This document shows, one piece after another, positions 34,331-46,864 of a stretch of 64,000 nt of DNA. This stretch comes from Centrapalus pauciflorus (lineage: Eukaryota; Streptophyta; Magnoliopsida; Asterales; Asteraceae): contig JAANYP010009622.1 in the NCBI GenBank assembly GCA_020465985.1, positions 186,001 through 250,000 of the forward strand. The letters run 5' to 3'. Under the pieces are notes generated by a model. That model had not been told where the DNA came from. It saw only the letters and a program-made list of their open reading frames with translations, and made no database searches. Both the position numbers and the translations under genes were made by a program. Each line of letters opens with the position of its first letter. Position 1 is the stretch's first letter.

Positions 34331-35697
34331 TTAATCCCAACAAACTCAACTGATCAAATCAGGGACTCCTTCCCTGATAAACAATTATTATCTGTAGCTA
34401 AAGTTCTCTGGTTTGCGAATCTAGTTAACTATTTCGTAACAGGAAGATTACTAGAGCACTGGAACTCACAACAGAGAAAATATTTCTATGCTCAAGCAAG
34501 GCAATACATTTGGGATGAGCCTGATCTATTTAAAATAGGGGCAGATCAAACTATAAGACGATGTGTCCCTAACTCAGAACACGAGGATATTCTTAAACAC
34601 TGTCATGCATATGCATGCGGTGGCCATTTCAGTGCAAAGAAAACTGGCCACCGGATATTGCAGTGTGGGTTTTTCTGGCCCACGATATTTAAGGATGTCT
34701 ACGAATTTGTTAAAGGGTGCACAAGATGCCAGCAAACTGGTGGCATCGCAAAAAGAGATGAAATGCCTATGACCCCGATATTAATTGTCGAAATATTTGA
34801 TGTATGGGTCATTGATTTTATGGGACTGTTCCTTAAATCATTTGGATATGAGTACATCCTAGTTGCAGTAGATTATGTTTCCAAATGGGTGGAAGCAGAA
34901 GCTACACGCACTAATGATAACCGGGTTGTGTGCAAATTTGTTAAAAGAAATATTTTAGCACAACACGGTATTCCAAGGGCTATCATCAGTGACAGAGGGT
35001 CACATTTTAAAAATCAGCATTTTGCTAAACTCCTTAAACGGTATGGAGTTAATCATAGAATAGCAACGTCTTATCATCCGCAAACAAGCGGACAAGTCGA
35101 GATCTCTAATAGAGAGATCAAGAGAATCCTTGAAAAAACTATAAGACCTGATCGTAAAGATTGGTCGCAAAAATTAGAGGATGTTCTGTGGGCATACAGA
35201 ACAGCATTTAAAACACCAATCGGTGTGTCCCCATACAGACTTGTTTATGGTAAGCTTTGTCATCTCCCAGTGGAATTAGAACACCGAGCTCTATGGGCAA
35301 TGAAATACACAAATTTTAATTTACATGATGCCGGTGTTGATAGAAAATTACAATTGAATAAACTGGAAGAAATTCGTAGAGAATCCTACGAAAGCGCTAG
35401 AATTTATAAGAGAAAACTAAAGTTTTCCATGACAGACTTAAAAATAAAATATTTACCAAAGAAAATTAAGTTTGGTTATTTAACGCATGACTTTGACTAT
35501 TTCCCGGTAAATTAAAAAGTAAATGGACAGGTCCATACGTTGTAACGATACCCACACGGTGCGGTAGAAATACAGGACCTAAAAGGTGGTGAGTCAATTA
35601 AAGTCAATGGGCATAGACTTAAATTATATGTTCAATGGGCCACCAACGATATGCTAGTATCTGAACTCATCAGACTACAAGATCCTAAGGTTAATTA
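34331..35697 (+). pseudogene. pol: Athila integrase and C-terminal tail
   Basis: An HHCC finger (H..GGHFSAKKTGH, then CTRCQQTG) precedes the core with VWVIDFMG (D), AIISDRGSHF (D) and GQVEISNREI (E). The frame runs to TAA 35513-35515. Homology to the C-terminal part (GGESIKVNGHRLKLY) continues in another frame to about 35697. Typical Athila sequence follows (TGGGAGGCAACCCAG). No chromodomain is seen, as expected for this clade. Confidence 0.92.
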
Positions 35698-35839
35698 ATT
35701 AGTTTACGAGCAGTACGTTTGGCAGAAGACGTAAAACTTAGCGCTTTCTGGGAGGCAACCCAGAGTATTTTGATTATTTGCATGTAATTGTTTTAGGTGT
35801 GTTTATTTGCTTACTTGTGTTACTTGTGTGTACCCAATT

Positions 35840-35851
35840 AAGTTGGGGAGG
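35840..35851 (+). other. Internal polypurine-like tract 1
   Basis: AAGTTGGGGAGG, after the end of pol. It is nearly the same as the true tract before the 3' LTR (AAGTTGGGGATATT, 52218-52231) and as the one at 41486-41498. Confidence 0.6.
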
Positions 35852-36067
35852 ATTCATCCTCCAGAACTTAGTTGTGTTTAGATTTAGGTTTTAAATTAAA
35901 TAATAAGACCCCGCATCAGAAAATAAAAATTTTAAGCATGTAGCAGAATTATTTTAACCCGATAATACGAGCATAAGGTGGGGAGAATACCCGTAAAAAT
36001 TAAAAAGTTTAAGAATTAGGATTTCAAGACTAGTGCACGGCCTAGATCACGAATCCAGAGGCCCAAA

Positions 36068-36130
36068 CGCAGGGGGGGCGCAGGCCTGTGCTTGCCTTGC
36101 GGCCCGACGCGCTTAAAAATTTATAAAAAT
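36068..36130 (+). promoter_or_regulatory. LTR-like GC palindrome and TATA-like site, module 1
   Basis: GCAGGGGGGGCGCAGGCC then a second GC block, followed by TATAAAAAT at 36122-36130 and an ACCCTAATTCC leader. This repeats the layout in the Athila LTR (GC palindrome, TATA, AACCCTAA). It may be an internal promoter for the first env-position ORF. No transcript data are available. Confidence 0.5.
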
Positions 36131-36401
36131 AATACTGATCGTACACATAACTCCAAAACCCTAATTCCAGTTCCAGAAACGGCAGATTTCAATTTCTAAG
36201 CCTAAAAACCTTCAAAATTTCATCTTTTTCACGGCAAATCTTCAATCCGACGTTAGTTCTTCTCATTTATTAGCAAGGTATACTCCCTATAACCCCTTTA
36301 ACTTCATTCTATAATAGTTTTGAATAGATTTATCATGTATGCATGGGTTGAGGTTTTGGGAGTTACATGGTTTTTATTGGAAAAAAAGGGTTATTAAATA
36401 A

Positions 36402-36790
36402 GGGTTAATATTGAATAAACCCAATCAACTTTTCTTAATTTCTCAATTAAGTCCCTAAACTTTTTTTTCAATTGTTTAAGTCCCTAAACTATGTTTGTCT
36501 TATTCAAAAGTATATATTTTTGACCGGCTACCGAATTAGCCGGTAAAATCAACCGATAAAACAAAAATGTTCAGGGACTTAATCGCTAAAATATGGAAAG
36601 ATGATGGATTTTTTACGACATTAATCAAGTGAAAAACTAATATAACTTGTTTGGTAACCGGTCAAACAAGTCAAATATATACTTTTGAATAAGACAAAAA
36701 TAGTTTAGGGACTTAAACAATAAGAAAAAAAGTTTAGGGACTTAATCACGAAAATGAAAAAAGTTTATGGGGTTTTTTCAATATTAACCC
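36402..36790. mobile_element. MULE-like MITE, 389 bp
   Basis: Inverted repeats of about 125 bp starting GGGTTAATATTGAA on each side, sharing TTAAGTCCCTAAACTTTTT blocks. Flanks TATTAAATAA and TATTAATAA are a likely 9-bp duplication with one indel. It has no coding capacity. Confidence 0.8.
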
Positions 36791-36833
36791 TATTAATAAT
36801 TTTCTAATATTCATTTAATTAATATAAATTATT

Positions 36834-39632
36834 GAGTTAATTAAAAAATGGTCCTTGTGGTTTGTCCTAAAACTTGGATTTAGTCCCTGAACTTTCAATT
36901 TTGCGGAAGAGGTCCTTATTTTCATGGTTTGTTTGCAATTTTGGTCCCTCAACCTATTAACTTTTCTAATATAACCAAATTACCCTTATTTTGATGCAAA
37001 CTATAGGGACCATTTCTACAATTATTTTTTTAACTCTTTTTTATTCTTAATAATTATTTTTTAGTGTTACCTAAATTTAATAAACTATAAAAAAAAAAGA
37101 AAAGAATTATTTAATTATTTATGTTGGTTCATAAATTATTTAGATATTTTTAGTCTTGATTAATTTTAATTTACTATAATCAAAGTGCAAACCAATCAAA
37201 ATTTATAATCGAGAAAATTATTTTTGTTAAGAAAATATTTTCTAAAGGTTTCATATATAAAATATTATAAAAATACTTTGACTCTATAATTATTTATGTC
37301 GGTTCATAAATTTATAATAAAAATATGTTTGTTGGTCAAATATATTTTACTTTCTTCTTAAATAAAATCGGCCAAAGATTCTATTTTATAATCCGTTCAC
37401 ATTATATATATATATATATACATTTACCAAGATAAAATTCACTATTCATAACCTATTCATTCTATTTCTTTATGATTTTTTGATTTTGTTTTTAAAGTTT
37501 TCTTATATAATTTATTTATTAATTTATTTTAATAAAATAAAAATAATATTATACTATATCTTACTTCATACTAATTTAATATGATATTTAAATATTGTAG
37601 TTTTGCATTTTATACAAATTTGAATTCAAAGTCATTTTTTAAATATTGTTACTTTATTTAATCCAATTTTAAATTTACTTATTATTAATTATTATTGCTT
37701 TGAAATTTATTTTCTTATTTTTTTATGTTTTGACTTTCTATTTTTATAGCTTTTTAAAAAATAAATAAGATTACACATAAGTTTTAATACATGTAAAGTA
37801 TAGTGAAATTATTTCTTTTTAAATATGAATCATCAAATTTATTTCTATATAAAGAAAAAATAGTCGTTATTATCATAGAACATATTGTATATTATCAATC
37901 TTTTTTTGAATAGAAAAATACACACATCCCTAATCTTACTTTTAAATTTACACATATATATATCATCCAATATTAGTTACTATACTTAATTTGTTTGATA
38001 GATAGATAACACTATTCATAAATCAAATAGATAACTTTATATGTATTATTTATTAAATTATTTTATTATTGTAATTGTTGTTAAAATAGTATCATCATTA
38101 TTGTTAAATTATCTATATATATAAACTTAGAATCAAATGAGATGCTAAATCTATCTCTAGAAATGTTAAAATCATTGTGATTCAATTTTACATATTGATT
38201 CACAATTTTTTATTGAATAAATAATGAATCATAAATTTTAAGTTAAGTGAATCAACTTCACAATATTTTGAGACAATTTATTAATTTATAAATATGAATC
38301 ATAAATTCAAAATAAGTGAATTAATGTACAAAATTAACGAATCATAGTGCTTCTCACATTTCTCAATATATATTCGGCTTCTCACGATAACCTAAACACA
38401 CACACACACTCACATATTAAATTTTCTTGATATTTTGTTTGTATTATTATCATTATAAAATTTAGCAAAATGAATGTAGTATATTTAGAATTTGTTTTAG
38501 AAAATATAAAAATAGCGAATGACCCTTTTAAATAATAATAACATTAAATTTATATGTAATTATAGATGTTATTAATATTGACTAAAAATGTATTTTAAAT
38601 TTATTACATTATATATTTCAGCTTAAATTATTTGTTAATGATTCTTACACCCGCCGCAAAGCGCGGGGTGTTTCACTCGTTTGTATCAAAACAAGGTGAT
38701 AATGGTAAATTGATAAATCTAAATGGTTTAAATTTTTAAGGTGTCGATTTAATCAGATTAAAATGAAATGTCAAATTGAAAGACGAAACAAATTAAAAAT
38801 CTATTTATAATTCTCGATTTTTATGTAAAGGTCTGACAAACCAAAGTTTGATGATTAAAGTTGTTAATCATGAATCTCAAAGATGTTATATGGACCTAAA
38901 TTTTTAAATCGTTTTTGGTGTAATTATTAATTAAAACGATAAAATAATTGATACGTTAAATAAAAAAATTTGAGTTGTCTTAGACCATTTGGAAGTTTTT
39001 TTTGACTCGGTAAAATTAAACGTTAAATTTTTATTTATTTAAGTTCTTTAATATTTTTAACTTTAATTAAATTGTTGGCTCATAAATAATTTGTTAAAGT
39101 TAATTAACACTAAAAATAAAGTAGAGTCAATTACATAAATGGTCTTTGTGGTTTGATCAACATAAATATTTTTTATTATAAATGTATGAACCAGTATAAG
39201 TAATTATAGAGAAAAAATTTCTAATTTATGAAACCTTTAAAAAACAATTTCTAAAAATAAATTATTTTTATTATAATTTTTGAGAGGTTTACACTTTAAT
39301 TAAACTTAATTAAAACTAAAAATATTTAAATCATTTAGGAACGAACATAAATTAAAAAAATTCTTTTCTTTTTTATAATTCATTAAAGTTAATTCACACT
39401 ATAAAATAAATCATTTAATTAAGAGTAAAAATAGTTAAAAGAATTAATTGCAGAAATGGTCCTTGTGGTTTCCATCAAAATAAGGGTAAATTGGTCATAT
39501 TAGAAAAGTTAAAAGTTTGAGGGACCAAAATTGCAAACAAACTATGAAAATAAGGACCGATTTTGCAAAATTGAAAGTTCAGGGACCAAATCCAAATTTT
39601 AGGACAAACCACAGGGACCATTTTTTTAACTA
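36834..39632. mobile_element. Non-autonomous long inverted-repeat element (MULE-like)
   Basis: Arms 36834-~37345 and ~39155-39632 pair over about 480-510 bp (shared TTTTCAATTTTG-type and TGGTCCTTGTGG blocks). The 1.8 kb interior is AT-rich with no ORF. A clear target duplication was not found at the ends, so superfamily assignment rests on arm length and on sequence style shared with the Pack-MULE. A further terminus-like copy (GAGTCAATTACATAAATGG) sits at 39125-39143. Confidence 0.75.
38112..38679 (+). mobile_element. Probable non-autonomous Helitron
   Basis: Starts TCTATATATATAAAC after an A. It ends with a GC hairpin (ACACCCGCC...GCGGGGTGT, 38647-38671) eight bases before CTCG, followed by T. 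Helitrons start TC, carry a 3' hairpin, end CTRR and insert between A and T. Here CTCG deviates by one base. No Rep/helicase is encoded. Confidence 0.5.
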
Positions 39633-39894
39633 ATTGCAAAACTTTTGTAAAAATTATGGTTTTATTCCGTATTTATTATATTTTGAAACTTTTTGTCGTA
39701 AAAGGTTATATTTTTATTGTTAAATTATTTATTATTAAAGTTCATGCATTTGATAGGGTTAGATTGGGCTCACATTGTTGGTGAGACCTTGGATTAGTTT
39801 GTTTATGATTAAAGAAAAAGGGTGTTTAAAATTTCCATGCATCATTTATGTAAAAACCCATATTTATAATCATTTGTCTTTGCATTATTTTTAG

Positions 39895-41171
39895 ATGTCA
39901 ACCCAATTCCACGCAAATGGTAACCGTCCCGGAAATTCCCAAAAACCTAGGATGAGAACCCACGACCTAAGGATGTCCGCTTTGAGAAACCCCTCAATGT
40001 GGAGTTCCCTAAAATTCCCCCGAATACAAACAATGGTAAACCCCCTGGGTTTCTCATAGAGCATACCCTAAAAGAGTCTGACTTTTATGATTTTGAGATC
40101 ATTGAGTCATTTGAGCGTCTGGGATGGGCTAGGGCTGTCATGTGTGAGTTACCATATATCCATACTAGTTTGATTCAACAGTGGTTCGCCACGATGCGTA
40201 GGATTGAAAAATCTGAGGAGCATGACTTCGAATTAGTGGGGATGGTGGGGAACAAAGAGGTGTTAATGTCTAGAGAAAAATTGTATGATGAGTTTTTAAT
40301 TGACACTGAAACACCTCGTCCTATGGAGTTTTGGACATTGACTAATACCCAAGGGGATAGAATGCGTAAGGTTAACAAATGGACTAATCAATGGGATCAA
40401 ATGATAGCAACTGTTTTTGGAATTCCGATTAGAACTGCCTGGATCTATACCGCCTTCAATAGAGGTGATTTATGCCCATTAGCCAAATTTATGTGGAAGT
40501 TTGTTATCTTTAACATACTTCCGCGTCACCAAGACACCACATATGTGAGACCATAAGAAATTCTCTTAGTGCACGCATTAATGACCGGACACCCGACTGT
40601 ATCTCTAGGATTCATTATTATGCAAAATTTGTGGGAAAGCCATGTCTTAGATCAAGGGATAAATTACCCTCATTGTAGAATGTTGACTGAACTGTTCGTG
40701 ATAGAAAAGGTTGTGTCCGAGGAGTTTCCCATACGGATCCTTAAACCGAATACCACATGGTTTACAAGGTTTACTATGGTAGGGCTAGTTTTTGAGCGTA
40801 CTGAGAGAGGTTTCCAAATCTGTTGTCCAAAATCTGCTAAAGTGACCCAAATCCCTTTTCAAAGCCCCTGAACCCGTACCTGAAAGACAGAGTAATAAAG
40901 GAAAAGCCAGAATGGAAGTTGATGAATAAGATCAGAGGCCATGGAAGAGGGTCTAGACCGTTGATGTCGTTTGGGATCAAGTACACAAGCTGAAGGAGAT
41001 AGTTGGAGACTTAGTGAACACGAACAATATATTGTTTAAAGAGATCCAAATGCTTCGGGAAAATCAAAAGAAAAATGATCAACTGTTTTACATGCATTCA
41101 CACTGACTCACCAATCTTCAGATCACTATCGGCGAACTGGAAGAGATTGTCGCACCTTCGGCTGAATGTTG
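39895..41171 (+). pseudogene. Athila env-position ORF a (Athila ORF-1-like protein)
   Basis: ATG 39895 directly follows a splice-acceptor-like TTTTTAG. A frameshift near 39960 moves to the frame running from ~39970 to 40869, with one TAA at 40554. The core has SFERLGWARAVMCELPYIH, HDFELVGMVGNKEVLM and FVIFNILPRHQDTTYVRP. After another shift the tail has KGKARMEVDE and a coiled coil (LKEIVGDLVN, FKEIQMLRENQ). Homologous to ORF b along its length. This family occupies the env place of Athila elements; I see no signal peptide or membrane anchor, and its role is unknown. Confidence 0.75.
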
Positions 41172-41485
41172 AGTTTTTTATTATTTGAGTATTATGGCTT
41201 AATTATGCGTGCTAAACATTTATTAGTTTGATTATTTCTGATGTGGTGGTTTGGTTGTTTGGTTTGGTTATTTACTTTTATTTGGATTGTAATGGTACTT
41301 TATTCTTATTTTTAAAGTGTGATGTTTTTATTTTATTAAGTTGACATTATAAAAGTTGAATTTTGTTTGTTTATTATTTGTTGTTTAATTTTAATTGTTA
41401 TGAATAAGGAATATGTACGGATCTATCTCTCTATGATCTTAATCGATAAATTAGTTCTGATGTGACAAGGACGTCACAAAAGTCT

Positions 41486-41498
41486 AAGTTGGGGAGGG
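41486..41498 (+). other. Internal polypurine-like tract 2
   Basis: AAGTTGGGGAGGG between ORF a and the second promoter-like module. It is the same motif as at 35840 and 52218. Confidence 0.6.
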
Positions 41499-41633
41499 TA
41501 GGTTTTAACGATAAGATTAATTAATTAATTTAGCCCTCACAAAATTTTTTAGACTACATTCTATATCAAAAATTTGAGAGATTTGCAGCCCCGCGTACCA
41601 AAACAGTAAAAATTTGAAACTTCAGCAGTATTG

Positions 41634-41680
41634 GGCGCAGGGGGGCCGCAGGCCTGCGCTGGCCCTGCGTCCCATCGAGT
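41634..41680 (+). promoter_or_regulatory. LTR-like GC palindrome, module 2
   Basis: GGGCGCAGGGGGGCCGCAGG then CCTGCGCTGG, about 140 bp after the polypurine-like tract. The 3' LTR palindrome is about 156 bp after its tract. A leader with CACAACCCTAGAACC follows. The TATA element is weak here. Confidence 0.45.
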
Positions 41681-41952
41681 TAAAAATCATATTTGAGCCC
41701 CATTTTATCATTTTCACAACCCTAGAACCTTTGTCTACGGTTGGGTGTGCGACTCTCTCCCAAAAACATCATTTTTGTGCCCAAAATTTACAAATTTAAA
41801 CTCCAAAACACCCACATTTTCTTAAATATCAAAGATCTAGGCTAGAAATTACCTCTTTGTGGGTAGCTTCATCCATTTTGAAGATTTTTGGGTAGAGAAA
41901 GTGGTGAAGAAAAAAGCTAGATTTGTACCAAATTAAGCTTCCAATCTCCAAG

Positions 41953-42595
<643 letters not shown>

Positions 42596-43548
42596 ATGTC
42601 GAGGAGAACGAGACAAAGGACCCAAAATGTTAACGTTCCGATAGATTGGTCTCCGAACCTCTTATTATCCCAACACCCCGAACACATTAGAACACATCTA
42701 TTTTTGTATAAAAAATATTCCAATAAGGTGTTAGCTGAAAAGAGGGTTAAGAGGAGTGATTTTGAGGATTATGGGATCCCATACCTATTTGACTATTTGG
42801 GGTGGGAAAGTGTGCTTGAGTTGGGCGGCCACGATATTTATCAGGCCGATGTAGTTGAGCGGATGTCTACCCTACGGAGGGAGACAGGTCGTTCACCGAA
42901 CGACTTTAGGCTGATAGGTACCGTCCATGGTAGGGATGTGGCGATGGATGCACAAATCCTTCAGCAATTATTTAATTTAGATACTGGGGTAGGCCACGAG
43001 GGGTCTAACCAGTAGGAATATGAGTATAGGAATGAGGCCCAGTTGGCCTATACTGAGATGACTTGGTCAGGGGGGTGGGCAGAGCAGGTGAGTAGAGTTT
43101 TTATTCCATCCATTTTGGAATCCGAGTCCGCCACTTCCTATAGTCGCAAGGCTTTGTCTCCGAGGTGTAAGGTGCTTCACAAGACTATTGTGAACAACAT
43201 CTTGCCTCGTGATAGTGACCTGACCAAGGTCAGGCATAAGGATATCATGGTCCTGCACACCCTTCTAAAGGGTAAGCCCAGATTGTCCTTTGCGTGGACA
43301 AGTATGAATGATTTATGGGCTATGTATGATACAAGAGAGAGGAAGATCATCCCTAATGCTTGGTTGATCTCCAAGTTCCTCGAGAGGACGGGCTCACTTT
43401 CGCCTGATTCCCTGCTATCCCCCATTTCGGCGACTTTCATTACGGCCGCCTTGTTCCCTACCTTGATTTTTAGGGAAGTTGGCGAAGGGTTCAAGATATT
43501 CGACAAAGAGGCAAATGAGTCGTATATCAAGGACTACACTGAGGATGA

Positions 43549-43592
<44 letters not shown>

Positions 43593-43840
43593 GGCCGCCA
43601 ATGAGGCGGGAGTTCGGCACGAAGAGCCGAATCTAGGGGCGTCTACCTCGCGTAGTCGAGGTAATGACAGTTTTGATTTTGACCGCATTATGAAGCGGAT
43701 AGAAGACATAGCAGTGGGTCAGGGTGAGTTCCGAGAGGATGTGACCCAGAGACTATACGAAATGAATGGGCGTATGACCCATATTTATGATAAAGTCGAT
43801 CACTTGACGGGTCGGTTAGATCAGCTGCAGGATGGGCAGA
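42596..43840 (+). pseudogene. Athila env-position ORF b, 5' part (interrupted by Gypsy-D)
   Basis: From ATG 42596 (MSRRTRQRTQN) the frame goes to 43552 with one TAG at 43013. Core: YLFDYLGWESVLELGG, DFRLIGTVHGRDVAMD, KTIVNNILPRDSDLTKVRH and ALFPTLIFREVGEGFKI, which line up with ORF a. A (GA)n expansion at 43553-43587 breaks the frame. Beyond it a helical tail (RIEDIAVGQGEFREDVTQR, then a coiled coil) continues to the Gypsy-D boundary. The coding tail resumes at 51056. Confidence 0.78.
43553..43587. repeat. (GA)n microsatellite in ORF b
   Basis: About 17 GA units directly after the stop that ends the main frame. Expansion probably caused the frame break. Confidence 0.95.
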
Positions 43841-44725
43841 TGTCACACCCCGTTACCTCGGTTGGCAACGAAACGTGACGTCGCGAAAGCATAACCATAA
43901 TCATAACGAACGACCACTATATGGACGTTTTTAAAAATTACATCGTTAAAATTTTAAAATATAGCAATGTTTTACATAGTCTGATATGAAGAAAAGAAGT
44001 TCGCACAATACCGAGATTTAAGTACATAATTAAAGTATTCAAAATAATGCAGCTAAATCTCTGGTAGTTTTGAAAATGCATGCGACTCCGTAGATGCGGA
44101 AGCTTGAAAAATACGTCTGATGGCACACTTGCCTTAATTTCCTGAAAATACACGCTAAAATACGTTAACAAAAATTGTTGGTGAGCTCGTAGGTTTACAC
44201 GTAAATCTGACTAGTATGGACAACAACAGTAGAGTTTGAATTTATAAAATCATAAATTCCATGTTATGTACTACATATAAAACCATCATGCAACCGAAGC
44301 TTAATTAAAAATGAGTTTGCCCTGTGCAGTATTCTCATACGTAATACCATGTGTTAAATATATATGCACTCGCTGTTAGCCGAACCGAACTAACCCGAAT
44401 AGGGGACATGACTCCCGATAGATCTATCCATAATATATTCGCGCTTACAAATAAATGCAATTAACGGTTCATGATATAAGGGCTGATGAAACCACATGTG
44501 TAATACATAATAGAAAAGAAGTTGTGTTCGTGTCCATATAAAAATGAAGCATGTATTTCAACCCCAAAACATAACATTGTGAAAATAGGGGCTATGAGGA
44601 CTCACCGTGAGTGCGACGGCAAAAACGAGCGTAAAATGCTATTTAGCGTAAGTTGATGGGTGATGCACCGGGTGAGTTTAACCGCGCCCTAAATGATAAT
44701 AGGGACTTGATATCTCTAATATATG

Positions 44726-44805
<80 letters not shown>

Positions 44806-46306
44806 TGAAATCACCCAACATTACAAGTTTATAAATAAAACCCACTTAAAACGTCAAGTTTATATATATATAATTTTCCAGCTTTTTCGAAGGTTTTTCG
44901 GCCTATTTTGAGGTTGTTTTTGACCAAGCTCCAAAAAGTTTTAGGCTTTGGTTTTCTTGGACATTAAACTACTATATACAAAGAATTTTTAAAGTCAAGA
45001 ACGGCCATTTTTCGAGATGTTTAGGTTGGGGAAAAAGCTTGTTGAAAACCCTATGTTGGCCATTTTTGAGCTGTCAAACTTTCGGTTTTTCAAATAATTT
45101 CTAGGTTCTTAAACTCAAAAATAAATTATGAAAACTTCCAGATGTATAGTTACGACATAGATCCAACTTTTGAGACAAGAATCAACTCATTTCGTTAAGT
45201 TATGAATTAGTTATGATTTTTCAAAGTCGATATAAATATTCTGCCGAAAATCCGTAGTTTATAAACTTGAAATAACTAGTGATTCTTGTTGTTTATTCAA
45301 AGACTACTTGTATAAAAGTTATAAAACACATAAATATCACTTATTTTCATAATATTTAGATTTATATGATGTGTTTATATATTTATAAACACATTTGAAG
45401 AAAACAACTTAAAAACAAAACTAGAATTTTATAAACTTGAGTTTTTATGAAACTTGTTGTTGTTCGTGATTATATATATTATGCAAGACTTATATAAACA
45501 TAAATATAAGACGAAATAAGCTAGTATTTACTTACTTTGATGTATTTAGAGTATGATTTTGAGTAGAAGTTGATATCCTTGCAAGATTTGCAACAAAAAC
45601 TCTTGAAATATTGAAAGAATGCAAAGTTGCAAATTTTGGCTTTGAAAGGGTGGTGGTGGCTGGATTTTAGCAAGGAGAAGGAGAGGGTTTTTGATGTTTG
45701 AAGTGTGGAAATGAAGTGGAAAATGGGGTCTTATTTATAGGCAAAAAGATTGGTCTTTCAATGATGAAAGACATGGGTTGAAAAGGTAGTGTGCACTTTT
45801 AAACAAAATGATGATGTTTAAAGTGAATATGAGTTTTGTAATAAAATATTTGAAGTCAACCTCTATATTGTACCACCCCTATAGGGCCGGACATATACAT
45901 GTATATGCATGTATTTTCATTTTTTTTGTATAAAAGTATTTAGAAATGTATTCTTGTATTTCCCTTTTCTTGTAATTTCATAAATACTTTTGGATGCATT
46001 GTTTTAATGAATTGTTTTAGTCTTGCATAACTAATGTTAAGTAATTGTATTAGTGTATGATTAGTGTCACTGATCATAATTTAATTATGTACTTAGTTGA
46101 ATTAATCCCTCATATCGTAAATCGATCGGATTAATTGATTTCCCGATTCATCGCACCGATGAATTTGATTCTAATTGACTTGAATTTTCTAATAAACGTT
46201 GTTAATCACCTTGATTAATTTCTAATGACCACTGATTAGGTTATAAATGGCTATTAAATACTGATTAGATCGTAGTTGCTAACCTGGTTTAATGTCGGAT
46301 GTTACA
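43841..46306 (-). repeat. 3' LTR of Gypsy-D
   Basis: 2466 bp; the plus strand starts TGTCACACCCCG and ends GGATGTTACA. Complete relative to Gypsy-A, with a TATAAATA on the minus strand near 45730-45740. The polypurine tract (minus strand AACAGGGGGAGAC) lies at 46307-46319. Confidence 0.92.
44728..44802. repeat. (TA)n microsatellite in 3' LTR of Gypsy-D
   Basis: Pure TA array at a different LTR site from those in Gypsy-A: it lies on the far side of the ACGTTTTAAGTGGG block. Confidence 0.97.
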
Positions 46307-46339
46307 GTCTCCCCCTGTTAAGGGAATTTCGTCCCGAAA

Positions 46340-46798
46340 TTAGCTCGTGTTCTCCACTGCTTGAGTATTTGAGAACAGATGAGGGTATTTTTCCCGGAAC
46401 TGATCTTCGCGTTCCCATGTAAACTCAGGACCTCGCTTAGAGTTCCATCTAACTTTTATTATCGGGATCCGGCTGTGCTTTAGTTTCTTGACTTCTCGGT
46501 CCATTATTTCCACCGGTTGTTCAATGAAGTTCAACTTATCGTCTAGCTCCAGCTCGTCCATGGGTATAATGAGTGTTTCATCAGCCAGACACTTCTTAAG
46601 GTTGGATACGTGGAAGGTATTATGAACATTTCTAAGCTCTAGGGGCAGATCGAGTGGGTAGGCTACCGGGCCAATTCTTTTGGTGATCTTGAATGGTCCG
46701 ATATAACGAGGATTGAGTTTTCCTCGTTTCCCAAAACAGCTTACACCTTTCCAAGGCGAGACTTTCAACATTACTTGATCTCCCTCTTGAAATTCCAA
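46340..46798 (-). CDS. pol: Gypsy-D integrase C-terminus with intact chromodomain
   Basis: This 152-codon open frame has QVMLKVSPWKGV, GKLNPRYIGPFKIT, VHNTFHVSNLKKCL and the chromodomain VEIMDREVKKLKHSRIPIIK, then GPEFTWEREDQFREKYPHLF. It is the best-preserved copy of this region in the window. It is separated from the integrase core by a stop near 46867 and is part of pol, not an independent gene. Confidence 0.85.
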   Translation of the reverse strand: MEFQEGDQVMLKVSPWKGVSCFGKRGKLNPRYIGPFKITKRIGPVAYPLDLPLELRNVHNTFHVSNLKKCLADETLIIPMDELELDDKLNFIEQPVEIMDREVKKLKHSRIPIIKVRWNSKRGPEFTWEREDQFREKYPHLFSNTQAVENTS

Positions 46799-46864
46799 AT
46801 CCTTCCGTCGAACATCGGCATAACTTTTCTGTCGATCCCGCGCGATCTTTAATCGGTTCCGAAT

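Larger units (their letters stand above)
36278..39894 (+). other. Candidate 5'-UTR intron of env-position ORF a
   Basis: Donor CAAG|GTATAC at 36278, acceptor TATTTTTAG at 39894, with ATG immediately after. About 3.2 kb of it is two later insertions (36402-36790 and 36834-39632); without them it would be about 0.43 kb, close to the second module's 643 bp. Confidence 0.5.
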
